NCBI RefSeq assembly: GCF_007829815.1
Contig: NZ_VIWT01000001.1
Coordinates: forward strand, 1,387,501 to 1,451,500
DNA length: 64,000 nt
Source of the DNA: Kitasatospora viridis
Lineage (GTDB): Bacteria; Actinomycetota; Actinomycetes; Streptomycetales; Streptomycetaceae
Direction of reading: 5' to 3'
The position numbers were made by a program, and so were the translations under genes. The notes under the pieces were generated by a model that had not been told where the DNA came from, did no database searches, and saw only the letters and a list, made by a program, of their open reading frames with translations. The first letter of the stretch is position 1. Each line of letters begins with the position of its first letter. This document shows, piece by piece, positions 17,668 through 25,958 of the stretch.

Positions 17668-18909
17668 TCAGGCCGGCACCGGCTGCTCGGCGGCGACGGC
17701 CGGCTCACGCACCGTCAGCGAGCGCACCGAGCGGTCCACCAGCGCGGCCGCGGTGGCCAGCAGGATCAGCGTGGTGGCGCCGAGCAGCGTCGCCCGGGTG
17801 CCGATCCGACCGGCCAGCGGGCCGGCCGCCATCTCGCCGAGCGGCAGCGCCAGGAACGACCCGAGCGCGTCGAAGGAGTAGACCCGGGCCAGCCGGTCGG
17901 CCGGGACGTTCTGCTGCAGGGACAGGTCCCAGGCCACCCCGAAGAACTCCATCGCGAACCCGGTGGTGAACATCGCCACCGCCAGCACCGGCACGGTCGG
18001 GTGCAGGGCCAGGGTGAGCGAGGGCAGCGCCATGGTGAGCACCGCGGCGACGCCGACCAGCAGCGCCCGCCGGATCGCCAGCCGGGCCACCAGCAGGCCG
18101 GCCGCCAGTGCGCCCGCCATCGGCACCGAGAGCAGCACGCCCCAGACCGCCCGGCCGACCGTCGCGTCGGCGACGCCGGGCCCGAGCACGGTGACCGCGC
18201 CGGACTCGGCGGCGTTCACCACCATGAACTGCAGCACCACCACCCAGACCCACCGGTTGGCGGTGAACTCCCGCCAGCCCTCCCGCAGTTCGGCGATCGG
18301 GCGGGTGCGCTCGGCGGGCCGGGCGACGACCGGCAGCCGGACCGTCAGGTAGCAGGCGGCGGCGACCAGTTGCACCACCGCGTTCAACACCATCGCCCAG
18401 CCGGAGCCGACGCTTGCGACCAGTGCGCCGCCGAGCGAACTGCCCGCGATGAAAGCGATGTTGGAGCCCATCCGCTTGACCGCGTTGGCCGGCAGCAGCT
18501 CCTCCTCGGGCACCGTCTCGGGCAGCAGGGCGGCGCTGGCCGGCAGCGACAGCGCGGCCAGCACGCCGTTCACCAGGCTGAGCGCGAGCAGCAGCGGCAG
18601 CGAGGCGAAGTGCGCCAGCACCGCGAGCGCCAGCAGGCCCTGGCTGACCGCCGAGGCCACCGAGGTGCCCTGCAGGATCACCCCGCGCGACACCCGGTCG
18701 GCCAGCACCCCGCCGAACAGCAGCGAGGCCACGTTGGCCAGCGAGCGGACGCCGACCACCAGGCCCAGCGCGGTCAGCGACCCGGTCAGGTCGAGCACCG
18801 CGAAGGAGAGCGCCACCGGCGCCAGCGCGTTGGCCAGCGTGGCGAAGCTGCGCCCGATCACGAGCTGGCGAAACGCACGGCGACGCAAGGGGGCGAGGGT
18901 GGCGTTCAT
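17668..18909 (-). CDS. MFS transporter
   Basis: The 413-residue protein has about twelve hydrophobic segments. The loop between segments 2 and 3 contains the MFS signature (FGGVLADRVSRG). It resembles drug-efflux members with an N-terminus such as RRRAFRQLVIGRSFATLANAL. I put the start at ATG 18909 because GAGGAGG lies seven bases upstream; an earlier start at 18945 lacks this. It exports a small molecule by proton antiport if it behaves like its family. No regulator gene is adjacent. Confidence 0.88.
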   Translation of the reverse strand: MNATLAPLRRRAFRQLVIGRSFATLANALAPVALSFAVLDLTGSLTALGLVVGVRSLANVASLLFGGVLADRVSRGVILQGTSVASAVSQGLLALAVLAHFASLPLLLALSLVNGVLAALSLPASAALLPETVPEEELLPANAVKRMGSNIAFIAGSSLGGALVASVGSGWAMVLNAVVQLVAAACYLTVRLPVVARPAERTRPIAELREGWREFTANRWVWVVVLQFMVVNAAESGAVTVLGPGVADATVGRAVWGVLLSVPMAGALAAGLLVARLAIRRALLVGVAAVLTMALPSLTLALHPTVPVLAVAMFTTGFAMEFFGVAWDLSLQQNVPADRLARVYSFDALGSFLALPLGEMAAGPLAGRIGTRATLLGATTLILLATAAALVDRSVRSLTVREPAVAAEQPVPA

Positions 18910-18985
18910 CCGGGCAGCCTCCTCGGCGCCCGGTCCGTGCGTCAACGCATTATCGGCTTTCCGGCCGCCCGACCGGGCACCGGCC

Positions 18986-19693
18986 TCAGTCCCGGTCGTT
19001 CCGGTCCGCCCGGTCCGCCCCGTCGTTCCGGTCCGCCCCGTCCGCCCCGTCGTTCCGGTCCGCCCCGTCCGCCCCGTCCAGTTCGGCCCGCTCGCGGCGG
19101 TGGCGGCGCCACAGCCAGACCCCGAGCGCGGCCACCACCAGCACCCCGACCACCACCGCGAGCACCGTGCCGACCAGGTGCTCGACCCTGGCGTAGGCGG
19201 TGCCGGCGGCGAAGCCGAGCAGGGTGAAGCCGATCCCCCAGAGCGTGCCGCCGGCCAGGTTGAAGGCGAGGAACCGGCCGTAGGGCATCCGGGAGACCCC
19301 GGCCAGGGTCGGCACCAGGGCCCGGAAGAGCGCCACGAACCGGCCGAAGAAGACCGCCGCCGGCCCCTTCTCCCGGATGAAGCCGCGGGCCCGGTCGATC
19401 CGCGCCTCGTGCCGCACCGCCAACCGGGTGCGCAGCAGCGCCGGGCCGAACCGGCGCCCGATCGTGTAGCCGACGGTGTCGCCGAGCACCGCGGCCAGCA
19501 CCACCACGACCATCAGCACCGGCAGGCTGACCCCGCGGTGGGCCGCCGCGATGGTGCCGCCGAGCACCGCGGCGGTCTCGCCGGGCAGCACGAAGCCGAC
19601 GAACAGCGCGTCCTCGGCGAAGACCAGGGCCGCCACCACGGCGTACACCACCGGACCGGAGAGACCTGACAGCCAGTTGGTGATCGAACCCAC
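18986..19693 (-). CDS. DedA family membrane protein with repeated acidic tail
   Basis: The 235-residue protein has the DedA/SNARE-associated motif: FVLPGETAAVLGG near residue 37, FIREKGPAAVFFGRFVALFRALVPTLAG in the middle, and LWGIGFTLLGFAAG. DedA proteins are likely phospholipid (undecaprenyl phosphate or phosphatidylethanolamine) translocases in the membrane. The start is a GTG at 19693 with GAAGGGG upstream. The C-terminus carries three copies of a nine-residue unit (GADGADRND), which is not a DedA feature and is encoded by a minisatellite. Confidence 0.9.
   Translation of the reverse strand: MGSITNWLSGLSGPVVYAVVAALVFAEDALFVGFVLPGETAAVLGGTIAAAHRGVSLPVLMVVVVLAAVLGDTVGYTIGRRFGPALLRTRLAVRHEARIDRARGFIREKGPAAVFFGRFVALFRALVPTLAGVSRMPYGRFLAFNLAGGTLWGIGFTLLGFAAGTAYARVEHLVGTVLAVVVGVLVVAALGVWLWRRHRRERAELDGADGADRNDGADGADRNDGADRADRNDRD
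18994..19074. repeat. 27-bp minisatellite in the DedA gene
   Basis: Two exact 27-bp units occupy 19021-19047 and 19048-19074 and a diverged third covers about 18994-19020. The unit length keeps frame, so each copy adds nine residues to the protein tail. Confidence 0.85.
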
Positions 19694-19720
19694 CCGTGCG
19701 GCCCCTTCCGTCCGGCCCGG

Positions 19721-20341
19721 CTACTGCGCCGTGGCTCCCAGGTTGCTCACCACACTGGCACCGACCGGGTAGGGCCGCTCCTCGGGCAGCAGCGCGGCGG
19801 CGGCCGCGCGGTCGCCGGCCCGGACCAGCTCGTGCACCCGGTGGGCCAGCGGGGTCACGTCGCGCACCGCCTCGATCCAGTGGTCGGCGTAGTCCCGGGT
19901 GGCCCGGCCGGCCAGGCCGAGCTGGAGCGAACGGTGCGCCAGGGGGCGCAGGTCGAGGTCGCGCTCCGGGTCCCACTGCACCCGCACGGTGCTGTCGCGC
20001 AGCCGCTCGGACCACTCCCGCCGGTCGGCGTGCACGTCCCGGTCGTAGTGCGAGAGGCAGGCGCCCGCCAGCGCCGAGTCGAAGCCGGCCCGGCTGATCT
20101 CCAGGGCCAGCACCCGCTCCTGGCCGGGCTTGGTGCCCCAGCCGCAGCGGTACATCATCCACAGGAAGCTGGGCTTGATCCAGGTCATCCGGGAGCGGGA
20201 CCAGCTCTCGGGGAAGGCGCCGTGGGCGATCGCGTGGTCACCGATCTCGGGTCGGTACGCCTGGTAGACCGTCACCGTCCGCTCCGTGTAGCGCGCCCGG
20301 ATCTGGCGGCGCGGGAGCTCTGCGGTCATCTCGTTCGTCAT
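19721..20341 (-). CDS. DUF4291 family protein
   Basis: The 206-residue protein shows the conserved DUF4291 blocks: RQIRARYTERTVTVYQAYRP at the N-terminus, SRSRMTWIKPSFLWMMYRCG near residue 48, then VQWDPERDLDLRPLAHRSLQLGL. The family is widespread and uncharacterised; a nucleotide-related or antiviral role has been discussed but nothing in this sequence decides it. ATG at 20341 has no strong ribosome binding site. It lies 28 bp upstream of the DedA gene, on the same strand. Confidence 0.87.
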   Translation of the reverse strand: MTNEMTAELPRRQIRARYTERTVTVYQAYRPEIGDHAIAHGAFPESWSRSRMTWIKPSFLWMMYRCGWGTKPGQERVLALEISRAGFDSALAGACLSHYDRDVHADRREWSERLRDSTVRVQWDPERDLDLRPLAHRSLQLGLAGRATRDYADHWIEAVRDVTPLAHRVHELVRAGDRAAAAALLPEERPYPVGASVVSNLGATAQ

Positions 20342-20359
20342 GGCCGGGGAGCGTAGCCG

Positions 20360-20398
20360 GGGCGCCGGCGACCCGTCCCCGGGTTTTCGCCGGTGCCC
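20360..20398 (-). terminator. 11-bp hairpin after the nucleosidase gene
   Basis: GGGCGCCGGCG at 20360-20370 pairs with 20388-20398 with one wobble. It follows the minus-strand stop at 20420 and precedes the DUF4291 start. Confidence 0.5.
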
Positions 20399-20419
20399 GG
20401 CCGGCGCCGCGACGGGTGC

Positions 20420-21010
20420 TCAGGAGCCGGCGAGGTCCTCGGCCAGCCACTGGGCCAGCGCCTTGGCGCAGTCGTCCACGCTCTCCCGCCAGACCTTGCC
20501 CGCGCCCTCGCCGGCCTCGTCGCTGACGTGCTTGACCAGCCGGACCGGCACCCCGGCCCGCTGGGCGACGGCGACCAGCGCGTAGCCCTCCATGTCGACC
20601 AGGTCGGCGTCGACGGCCAGCCGGTCGCGGGCCACCGGGTCGGAGACGAAGAGGTCGCCGGTGGCCAGGGTGAGGCCGTCCACGGGCAGGGTCAGCGGCT
20701 CGCCGGTGACCTCCCCGGTCACCTTCGCGAGCAGCCGGCCGTCCAGGTCGTGCTGGCGCACCGTGCCGATCAGGTGGGTGCGGCCGGCCAGGCCCGGGCG
20801 CAGCGCGCCGGCCGTGCCCAGGTTGAGCACCTCCGAGGGGTGCGGCCCGCCGGCCAGCACGGTGGCCAGCGCGGCGGCCGCGTTCACCTTGCCCATCCCG
20901 GTGAGCAGCACCGGCAGCGAGCCGTCCAGGTGCGCGGCCTCCTCGGCCAGCGCCAGCACGAGCAGGGGGCGTTCGGGCGTGACGTCTCCGATCAGCTTCA
21001 TGCCCGCCAT
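20420..21010 (-). CDS. Nucleosidase, MTA/SAH nucleosidase-like
   Basis: The 196-residue protein belongs to the PNP/UDP phosphorylase fold. It has LLTGMGKVNAAAALATVLA near residue 38, the strand EVLNLGTAGALRPGL, and the catalytic-site segment VDMEGYALVAVAQRAGVPVRLVKHVSDEAGEG. The Met-Glu pair binds ribose and the Asp in HVSDEA is the acid. Related enzymes cleave the N-glycosidic bond of methylthioadenosine, adenosylhomocysteine or futalosine derivatives. It is shorter than Escherichia coli MtnN (about 230). An ATG at 21001 is an equally possible start. Confidence 0.85.
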   Translation of the reverse strand: MAGMKLIGDVTPERPLLVLALAEEAAHLDGSLPVLLTGMGKVNAAAALATVLAGGPHPSEVLNLGTAGALRPGLAGRTHLIGTVRQHDLDGRLLAKVTGEVTGEPLTLPVDGLTLATGDLFVSDPVARDRLAVDADLVDMEGYALVAVAQRAGVPVRLVKHVSDEAGEGAGKVWRESVDDCAKALAQWLAEDLAGS

Positions 21011-21039
21011 GCTAGGCCGCGGCGTTCGGCGGTCGGCGG

Positions 21040-22083
21040 TCAGGATCCGGTGCCGTAGCGGTGCTTGAGGTTGGGGTCGTCCAGCCACCACGGCCGCATG
21101 CCGTCCGGCTCGGGCGCCGGGTCCGCGGCGGCGGCGGTGCCGGTGGTCGCCGCGGCGGCGGCCGCGGCGGCGCGGGCGGCGGTCTGCGCCTCGAACTCGG
21201 CGTCCAGCGCGGCGTCCACGGCGGCGTTCTCCTCGCGGCCCTGGACGATCATGCGGCGGACCAGCGCGCAGATGAACGGCAGGCCGACCAGGTCGCCGAG
21301 CACCCAGAGGCCGTTGCCGCCCCAGGTCTGGTCCTGCGCCAGGGTCGGGCCCCACGGGCGGGCCAGCGCCGTGTAGTAGTGGTCGGCCACGATGTGGCCG
21401 CCGTAGATCAGCACGATGCCCAGCGCGGCGTCGAAGATCACCTCCGCGAAGGTGATGAACAGGCCCACCAGGTGCGGGTACTCGTGGCCGACCGGGTCCA
21501 GCTGCAGCCGCGGCCAGAAGTAGGCCAGCCCCAGCAGCACCAGCGAGACGTGCAGCCCGATGTTCCAGGCCCCGCTGCTCAGCGACTTCTCGTACCAGGG
21601 GGTGAAGTAGAGCAGCCACGGCGGCGCCATCAGCAGCGCGGTGGAGACCGCCGGGAACATCAGCACCTTCGACGGGCCGCTGCGCAGCACCCGCAGGATC
21701 CGCTGCTGCCGCTGCGGCGGCGAGGCCTCCACCAGCAGCGAGACCGGTGCGCCCATCGCCAGCAGCAGCGGCACCAGCATCAGCAGCAGCACCACCTGCA
21801 CCGCGCGGTCGGTGAACAGGATCCGCTCGTAGACCCCGAGCCCGGAGCAGGTGCACCAGATCCACAGCAGCAGGCCGCCGAGGAAGAGCAGGGTGCGGGT
21901 CGGCTGCCAGCGGGTGCCGGCCCGGGCCAGCCGGCGCACCCCCAGCAGGTAGCCGCCGCCGAGCAGCACCGACAGCGCGAGCACCACCGGCTCGGCGGTC
22001 CACGAGGTGGCCAGGTCGGACCACTGCCACGGCGGCGGTCCGTGGTAACCGGTGGCGGCCATGACGGTCTGTGCGGTCTGCAT
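21040..22083 (-). CDS. Cytochrome c oxidase assembly protein, CtaG/caa3 type
   Basis: The 347-residue membrane protein has about seven transmembrane segments and the caa3_CtaG blocks: LFLGGLLLWIWCTCSGLGVY, FTDRAVQVVLLLMLVPLLLAMGAPVSL, MAPPWLLYFTPWYEKSL, and LGIVLIYGGHIVADHYYTALARPWG. The family aids copper delivery to or assembly of cytochrome oxidase. I chose ATG 22083 (MQTAQTVMAATGYHG); an in-frame ATG at 22155 would add 24 polar residues. It is divergent from the GlnX-like gene. Confidence 0.88.
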   Translation of the reverse strand: MQTAQTVMAATGYHGPPPWQWSDLATSWTAEPVVLALSVLLGGGYLLGVRRLARAGTRWQPTRTLLFLGGLLLWIWCTCSGLGVYERILFTDRAVQVVLLLMLVPLLLAMGAPVSLLVEASPPQRQQRILRVLRSGPSKVLMFPAVSTALLMAPPWLLYFTPWYEKSLSSGAWNIGLHVSLVLLGLAYFWPRLQLDPVGHEYPHLVGLFITFAEVIFDAALGIVLIYGGHIVADHYYTALARPWGPTLAQDQTWGGNGLWVLGDLVGLPFICALVRRMIVQGREENAAVDAALDAEFEAQTAARAAAAAAAATTGTAAAADPAPEPDGMRPWWLDDPNLKHRYGTGS

Positions 22084-22278
22084 CGTTGCGGCTCCATGCT
22101 TCGCCCGGTTTGGGCGATTCCCGCCAGCCATCATGGACGATCCGAAGACGATCACCGCGTCCGGGGCGCCCCACCGGCTCCCCGGGCGGGTCGGAACCGC
22201 ATAGGGTACGCCTCGCGTCTTGGGCCATACTGCTGGCAGTCACGCCGGATCCCGGCGTCTGGGGAGGGTGGGGGACGG

Positions 22279-23628
22279 GTGGGGACACCAGTACCGCAGA
22301 GCGCAGCGCCATGGTCGCCGGCAGCGCGGCAGTCCGCCGCGACCGGCCCGCCCGCGGGGCGCCGCCGCGACCGCTGGCGGGCCGCCGCCCGCACCGCCCC
22401 CGGCCGGCTCCGGCTCGCCGCCACCGGACTCACCCTGCTGGTGCTGGGCCTCGGTGCGCTGACGGGCTGGCAGGTGACGGACCGTTCGCAGGCGGCCGAC
22501 CAGGTCGTGACGCACAGTCAGCCGCTGAGCCAGAACGCCGCCGAGATCTACCGCTCGCTGGCCGACGCCGACACCACCGCCGCGGCCGGCTTCCTGCAGG
22601 CCGGCAACGAGCCCGCCGCGACCCGCCAGCGCTACGAGGACGACCTGGCCAACGCCACCTCGCTGCTCACCCAGGCCGCCGCCCGCTCCGACGGCTCGGC
22701 CCAGGCGCAGAACCTGATCAGCCGGCTCAACCAGCAGCTGCCGGTGTACGCGGGCCTGGTGGACACCGCCCGGGCCGACGACCGGCAGGGCCTGCCGCTC
22801 GGCGCGGCCTACCTGCGGTACGCCTCCGACACCATGCAGACCCAGCTGCTGCCGCAGGCCCAGCAGCTCTACCAGGTGGAACTGGCCCGGCTGGACCGGG
22901 ACTACTCCGACGCCCGGGCCACCCCGTGGGCCGCCTACGCGCTGGGCGTCATCGCGCTGGCGGTGCTGGTGCGGTTCCAGTGGACGCTGTTCAAGCGCAC
23001 CAACCGGGTGTTCAACTCCGGCCTGCTGGCCGCCACCGGCGCCCTGGTGCTGATGCTCGCCTGGCTGGCCGGCGGCACCCTGCTCGCCGACTCCGGGCTG
23101 CAGCGCAGCATCGACCAGGGCGCCGCCCCGCTGCGCGCGCTCGACCAGGCCCGCACCGACACCCTGCAGGCCCGCACCGCGGAGAACCTCAACCTGGTGG
23201 CCCGCGGCTCCACCACCCAGTACGCGGACCAGTGGACCACGGCCGCCAAGGGCGACTCCGACGCGCTGGACCAGGCGGCCCGGCTCGCCCCGTCCGGTGC
23301 CCGGTCCCAGCTGGCCACCGCACGCGCGCGGTTCACCGACTGGACCAAGGGCCACGACACGGCCGACCAGAAGAACAACGCCGGCGACTACCAGGGCGCG
23401 CTGGACGCCACCGTCGGCTCCGGCCCGGGCAGCGACGCGGCCGCCTTCGACGCCGTGGACCAGTCCCTGGCGAAGGCCGTGCAGGTCGAGCAGGACGACT
23501 TCACCAGCGCGGCGAACGACGGCCGGGACGCCACCGCCACGGTGGCGATCGCCGCCGGCGTGCTCGCCCTGCTGGCGGCCGGCGGCGTGCTGACCGGGAT
23601 CGGCCGACGACTGGCGGAGTACCGATGA
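22279..23628 (+). CDS. glnX: GlnX-like transmembrane receptor
   Basis: The 449-residue protein has four predicted membrane helices at about residues 45-64, 216-235, 249-269 and 420-440. This gives two extracytoplasmic helical domains (about 66-214 and 270-418) rich in Ala, Gln and Asp, in the style of four-helix sensor domains. In mycobacteria the membrane protein GlnX, encoded with GlnH and PknG, relays binding of Asp or Glu to PknG. The gene order here is the same. The GTG at 22279 lies behind GGGAGG, and the stop overlaps the next gene by ATGA, so the two are translationally coupled. Assignment rests on gene order and topology more than on motifs. Confidence 0.82.
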   Translation: MGTPVPQSAAPWSPAARQSAATGPPAGRRRDRWRAAARTAPGRLRLAATGLTLLVLGLGALTGWQVTDRSQAADQVVTHSQPLSQNAAEIYRSLADADTTAAAGFLQAGNEPAATRQRYEDDLANATSLLTQAAARSDGSAQAQNLISRLNQQLPVYAGLVDTARADDRQGLPLGAAYLRYASDTMQTQLLPQAQQLYQVELARLDRDYSDARATPWAAYALGVIALAVLVRFQWTLFKRTNRVFNSGLLAATGALVLMLAWLAGGTLLADSGLQRSIDQGAAPLRALDQARTDTLQARTAENLNLVARGSTTQYADQWTTAAKGDSDALDQAARLAPSGARSQLATARARFTDWTKGHDTADQKNNAGDYQGALDATVGSGPGSDAAAFDAVDQSLAKAVQVEQDDFTSAANDGRDATATVAIAAGVLALLAAGGVLTGIGRRLAEYR

Positions 23629-24581
23629 CCACGCGCCCGATGACCAGGAGCCCGAGAGGACGCATGCGGATCAGAACCACCCTGCTCGCCGTCGCGCTGG
23701 CCGCGCCGCTGACCCTGCTCGGCAGCGCCCAGGCCCAGCCCGGCCGGCCCACCGTCCTGACGGCCGCTCAGAGCACGCCGGCCCAGAACTGCGACCTGAC
23801 CAAGAGCCTGCCGCCGAGCACCGACGAGAGCGGCCCGGCGGTGCGCGCCATCAAGGCCCGCGGGGTGCTGGTGGCCGGCGTCGACCAGAACGCCTACGAC
23901 TGGGGCTTCCGGGATCCGACGACCGGTCAGCTCCAGGGCTTCGACATCGACCTGGTGCACGCGATCGCCAAGGCGATCCTCGGCGACCCGAACAAGGTGC
24001 AGTTCAAGACGGTGCCGACAGCGTTGCGTATAAAAGCCATCCAGGACGGTTCGGTCGACCTGATCGCGCGTACCATGTCGATCACTTGCGACCGGCTGGG
24101 TCAGGTGGCGTTCTCCACCGAGTACTTCCAGGCCGGACAGCAGGTCGTGGTGCCGAAGTCGGCGCACGCGAAGACGATCGACGACGCGCTGAGGGGGAAG
24201 CGGGTGTGCGTGGCGGACTCCTCCACCGCACAGAGCTACCTGAAGACCAACCCGCGCGGCCAGGCGAGCGTGGTCACCGTGGAGAACGCGCTGGACTGCC
24301 TGGTCCGGATGCAGCTCGGCCAGGTGGACGCCACGCTGACCGACAACGCGCTGGCCGTCGGCCAGGCGGCGCAGGACCCGACCGTGCAGGTGATCGGCCC
24401 CTCGCTGACCGACGAGCCGTACGGCGTCGCGATGTCCAAGAACTCCCCCGACCTGGTCGCCCGGGTCAACCAGGTGCTGGAGGACTACCGCCACGGCCCG
24501 TGGCAGGCGAGCTACCAGCACTGGCTGCAGCCGGTGCTCGGCCCGTCCAGCGGCCCGCCGCCGGCCGACTACCTGCCGTAG
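23625..24581 (+). CDS. glnH: GlnH-like periplasmic amino-acid binding protein
   Basis: The 318-residue protein has a Sec signal (RTTLLAVALAAPLTLLGSA, cleavage near AQA) and a family 3 solute-binding fold: VLVAGVDQNAYDWGFRDPTTGQLQGFDIDLVHAIAKAI in shortened form, DLIARTMSITCDRLGQVAFS, RGKRVCVADSSTAQSYLK and PYGVAMSKNSPDL. Such proteins bind glutamate, glutamine or aspartate. No ABC permease gene is nearby, which fits a sensing role with the GlnX-like receptor. Unlike many Gram-positive binding proteins it has no lipobox Cys; the position reads LLGSA. The ATG overlaps the upstream stop by four bases. Confidence 0.87.
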   Translation: MTTRPMTRSPRGRMRIRTTLLAVALAAPLTLLGSAQAQPGRPTVLTAAQSTPAQNCDLTKSLPPSTDESGPAVRAIKARGVLVAGVDQNAYDWGFRDPTTGQLQGFDIDLVHAIAKAILGDPNKVQFKTVPTALRIKAIQDGSVDLIARTMSITCDRLGQVAFSTEYFQAGQQVVVPKSAHAKTIDDALRGKRVCVADSSTAQSYLKTNPRGQASVVTVENALDCLVRMQLGQVDATLTDNALAVGQAAQDPTVQVIGPSLTDEPYGVAMSKNSPDLVARVNQVLEDYRHGPWQASYQHWLQPVLGPSSGPPPADYLP

Positions 24582-24603
24582 CACGAAGATCAGGAGGAAG
24601 GGC

Positions 24604-25941
24604 GTGGCGTTGACAGGATCCGCGGGCCCGGTGCTGAGCCGGGAGGAGGTGGACCGCGAGCTGGTCCGGCTGAGCGCCGAGCGCGAGGCCGTCGAGGCCG
24701 CGCTGCTCGCGCTCCAGGACCACCCGGGCCGCCGGCTGCTCGACGGCGCCGCGCTCACCGGCCGCACCGAGGAGCGCTGGCAGGTCGCCGCGCAGGGCCT
24801 GGGGCTGCTCTGGACCTTCTTCGACCGGTACAGCGAGGCGCTGGCCGCCGCCCGCGCGGTGCGCTCCCGGCGCACCCGGCCCGGCTCACCCGAGCTGGCC
24901 GAGCTGAGCGAGCTGCTGCGCGGCCGGGCGGTCACCGTCTCCGGCGGCCAACTGCCGGACGCCGCCCTCGGGCTGGCCGGCCCGGCCCGGCTGGTCGAGC
25001 AGATCAGCCTGGCCGAGCTGATGGACCGGATGAACACCTGGTACGCCACCGTGCTGGAGGTGGTGAACGCCGCCGACGCGGTCTGGTCCGCGCTGCCGGC
25101 CCGGATAGACCTGCTGGTCGCCGAGCTGCGCCGGGTGACCAGCCTGGCCGGCTCGGTCGGGGTGCGGGCCGGCTCGCACCCGCTCGGCGACGACCTGGCC
25201 CGGCTGGACCAGCAGTTGACGCAGCTCCGGGCCGAGGTGCTGGCCGACCCGCTGGCGCTCTGGCGCCCGGCCCGGGTGCCGGCCCAGCGCGGCCGGGAGA
25301 GCGCCACCGCGGTGGCGGCCGCCCAGCAGGCGGCGGCCGGCGTGGTGGACGTCGAGCGGTTCGACCGGGCCGCCCGGGAGTTGGACGGCATCCGGGTGGA
25401 GCTGGAGCAGCTGCTCCGGCTGCGCGACGAGGCGGACGAGCGGCTGCACCAGGTCGCCGACCTGCTGCGCCGCGCCGACGCCACCCTGGGCGAGGCCCGG
25501 CAGGCCCGGGGCGAGGTGCTGGCCAAGATCGCGGCCACCGAGGTGCCGGCCGTGCCGGGACCGGCGGCGGCGCTGCGCGACGGCGTGCACCAGGCCGCCG
25601 AGCTGCGCCAGGGCGGGCAGTGGCACCGGTTGGCGCCGCTGCTGGACGCGCTGGAGGAGCAGGCCGCCCGGGAGTTGCAGCGGGCCCGGCAGTCGCTCAC
25701 CGAGGTGACCGCCCCGCTCGCGGTCCGGGCCGAGCTGCGCGGTCGGCTGGACGCCTACAAGGCGATGGCCGCCCGGCTCGGGGTCGCGGAGGACCCCGAG
25801 GTGATGGAGCGGTACGAGAAGGCCCGTTGGCTGCTGTGGAGCGCGCCGTGCGACCTGCGCGCGGCCGCGGCGGCGGTGGGCAGGTTCCAACAGGCGCTCC
25901 GTCCGGCGGCCCCGCCGCAGGACGCGCCGCGTTACGAGTGA
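24604..25941 (+). CDS. Coiled-coil protein of the PknG locus
   Basis: The 445-residue protein is almost entirely helical, with heptad-like Leu/Ala patterns and many Arg and Glu residues (for example ELDGIRVELEQLLRLRDEADERLHQVADLL). There is no signal peptide or membrane segment, so it should be cytoplasmic. It starts with GTG at 24604 behind AGGAGG, 22 bp after the GlnH-like gene, and ends 17 bp before the kinase gene. I do not recognise a named domain. Its place between receptor and kinase suggests an adaptor or scaffold, which is inference only. Confidence 0.85.
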   Translation: MALTGSAGPVLSREEVDRELVRLSAEREAVEAALLALQDHPGRRLLDGAALTGRTEERWQVAAQGLGLLWTFFDRYSEALAAARAVRSRRTRPGSPELAELSELLRGRAVTVSGGQLPDAALGLAGPARLVEQISLAELMDRMNTWYATVLEVVNAADAVWSALPARIDLLVAELRRVTSLAGSVGVRAGSHPLGDDLARLDQQLTQLRAEVLADPLALWRPARVPAQRGRESATAVAAAQQAAAGVVDVERFDRAARELDGIRVELEQLLRLRDEADERLHQVADLLRRADATLGEARQARGEVLAKIAATEVPAVPGPAAALRDGVHQAAELRQGGQWHRLAPLLDALEEQAARELQRARQSLTEVTAPLAVRAELRGRLDAYKAMAARLGVAEDPEVMERYEKARWLLWSAPCDLRAAAAAVGRFQQALRPAAPPQDAPRYE

Positions 25942-25958
25942 CAGGGGGATTGAGAGCG

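Noticed and set aside
23625..24581. Binding protein as part of an ABC amino-acid importer
   Set aside because: No permease or ATPase gene of the uptake type is adjacent, while receptor and kinase genes are.
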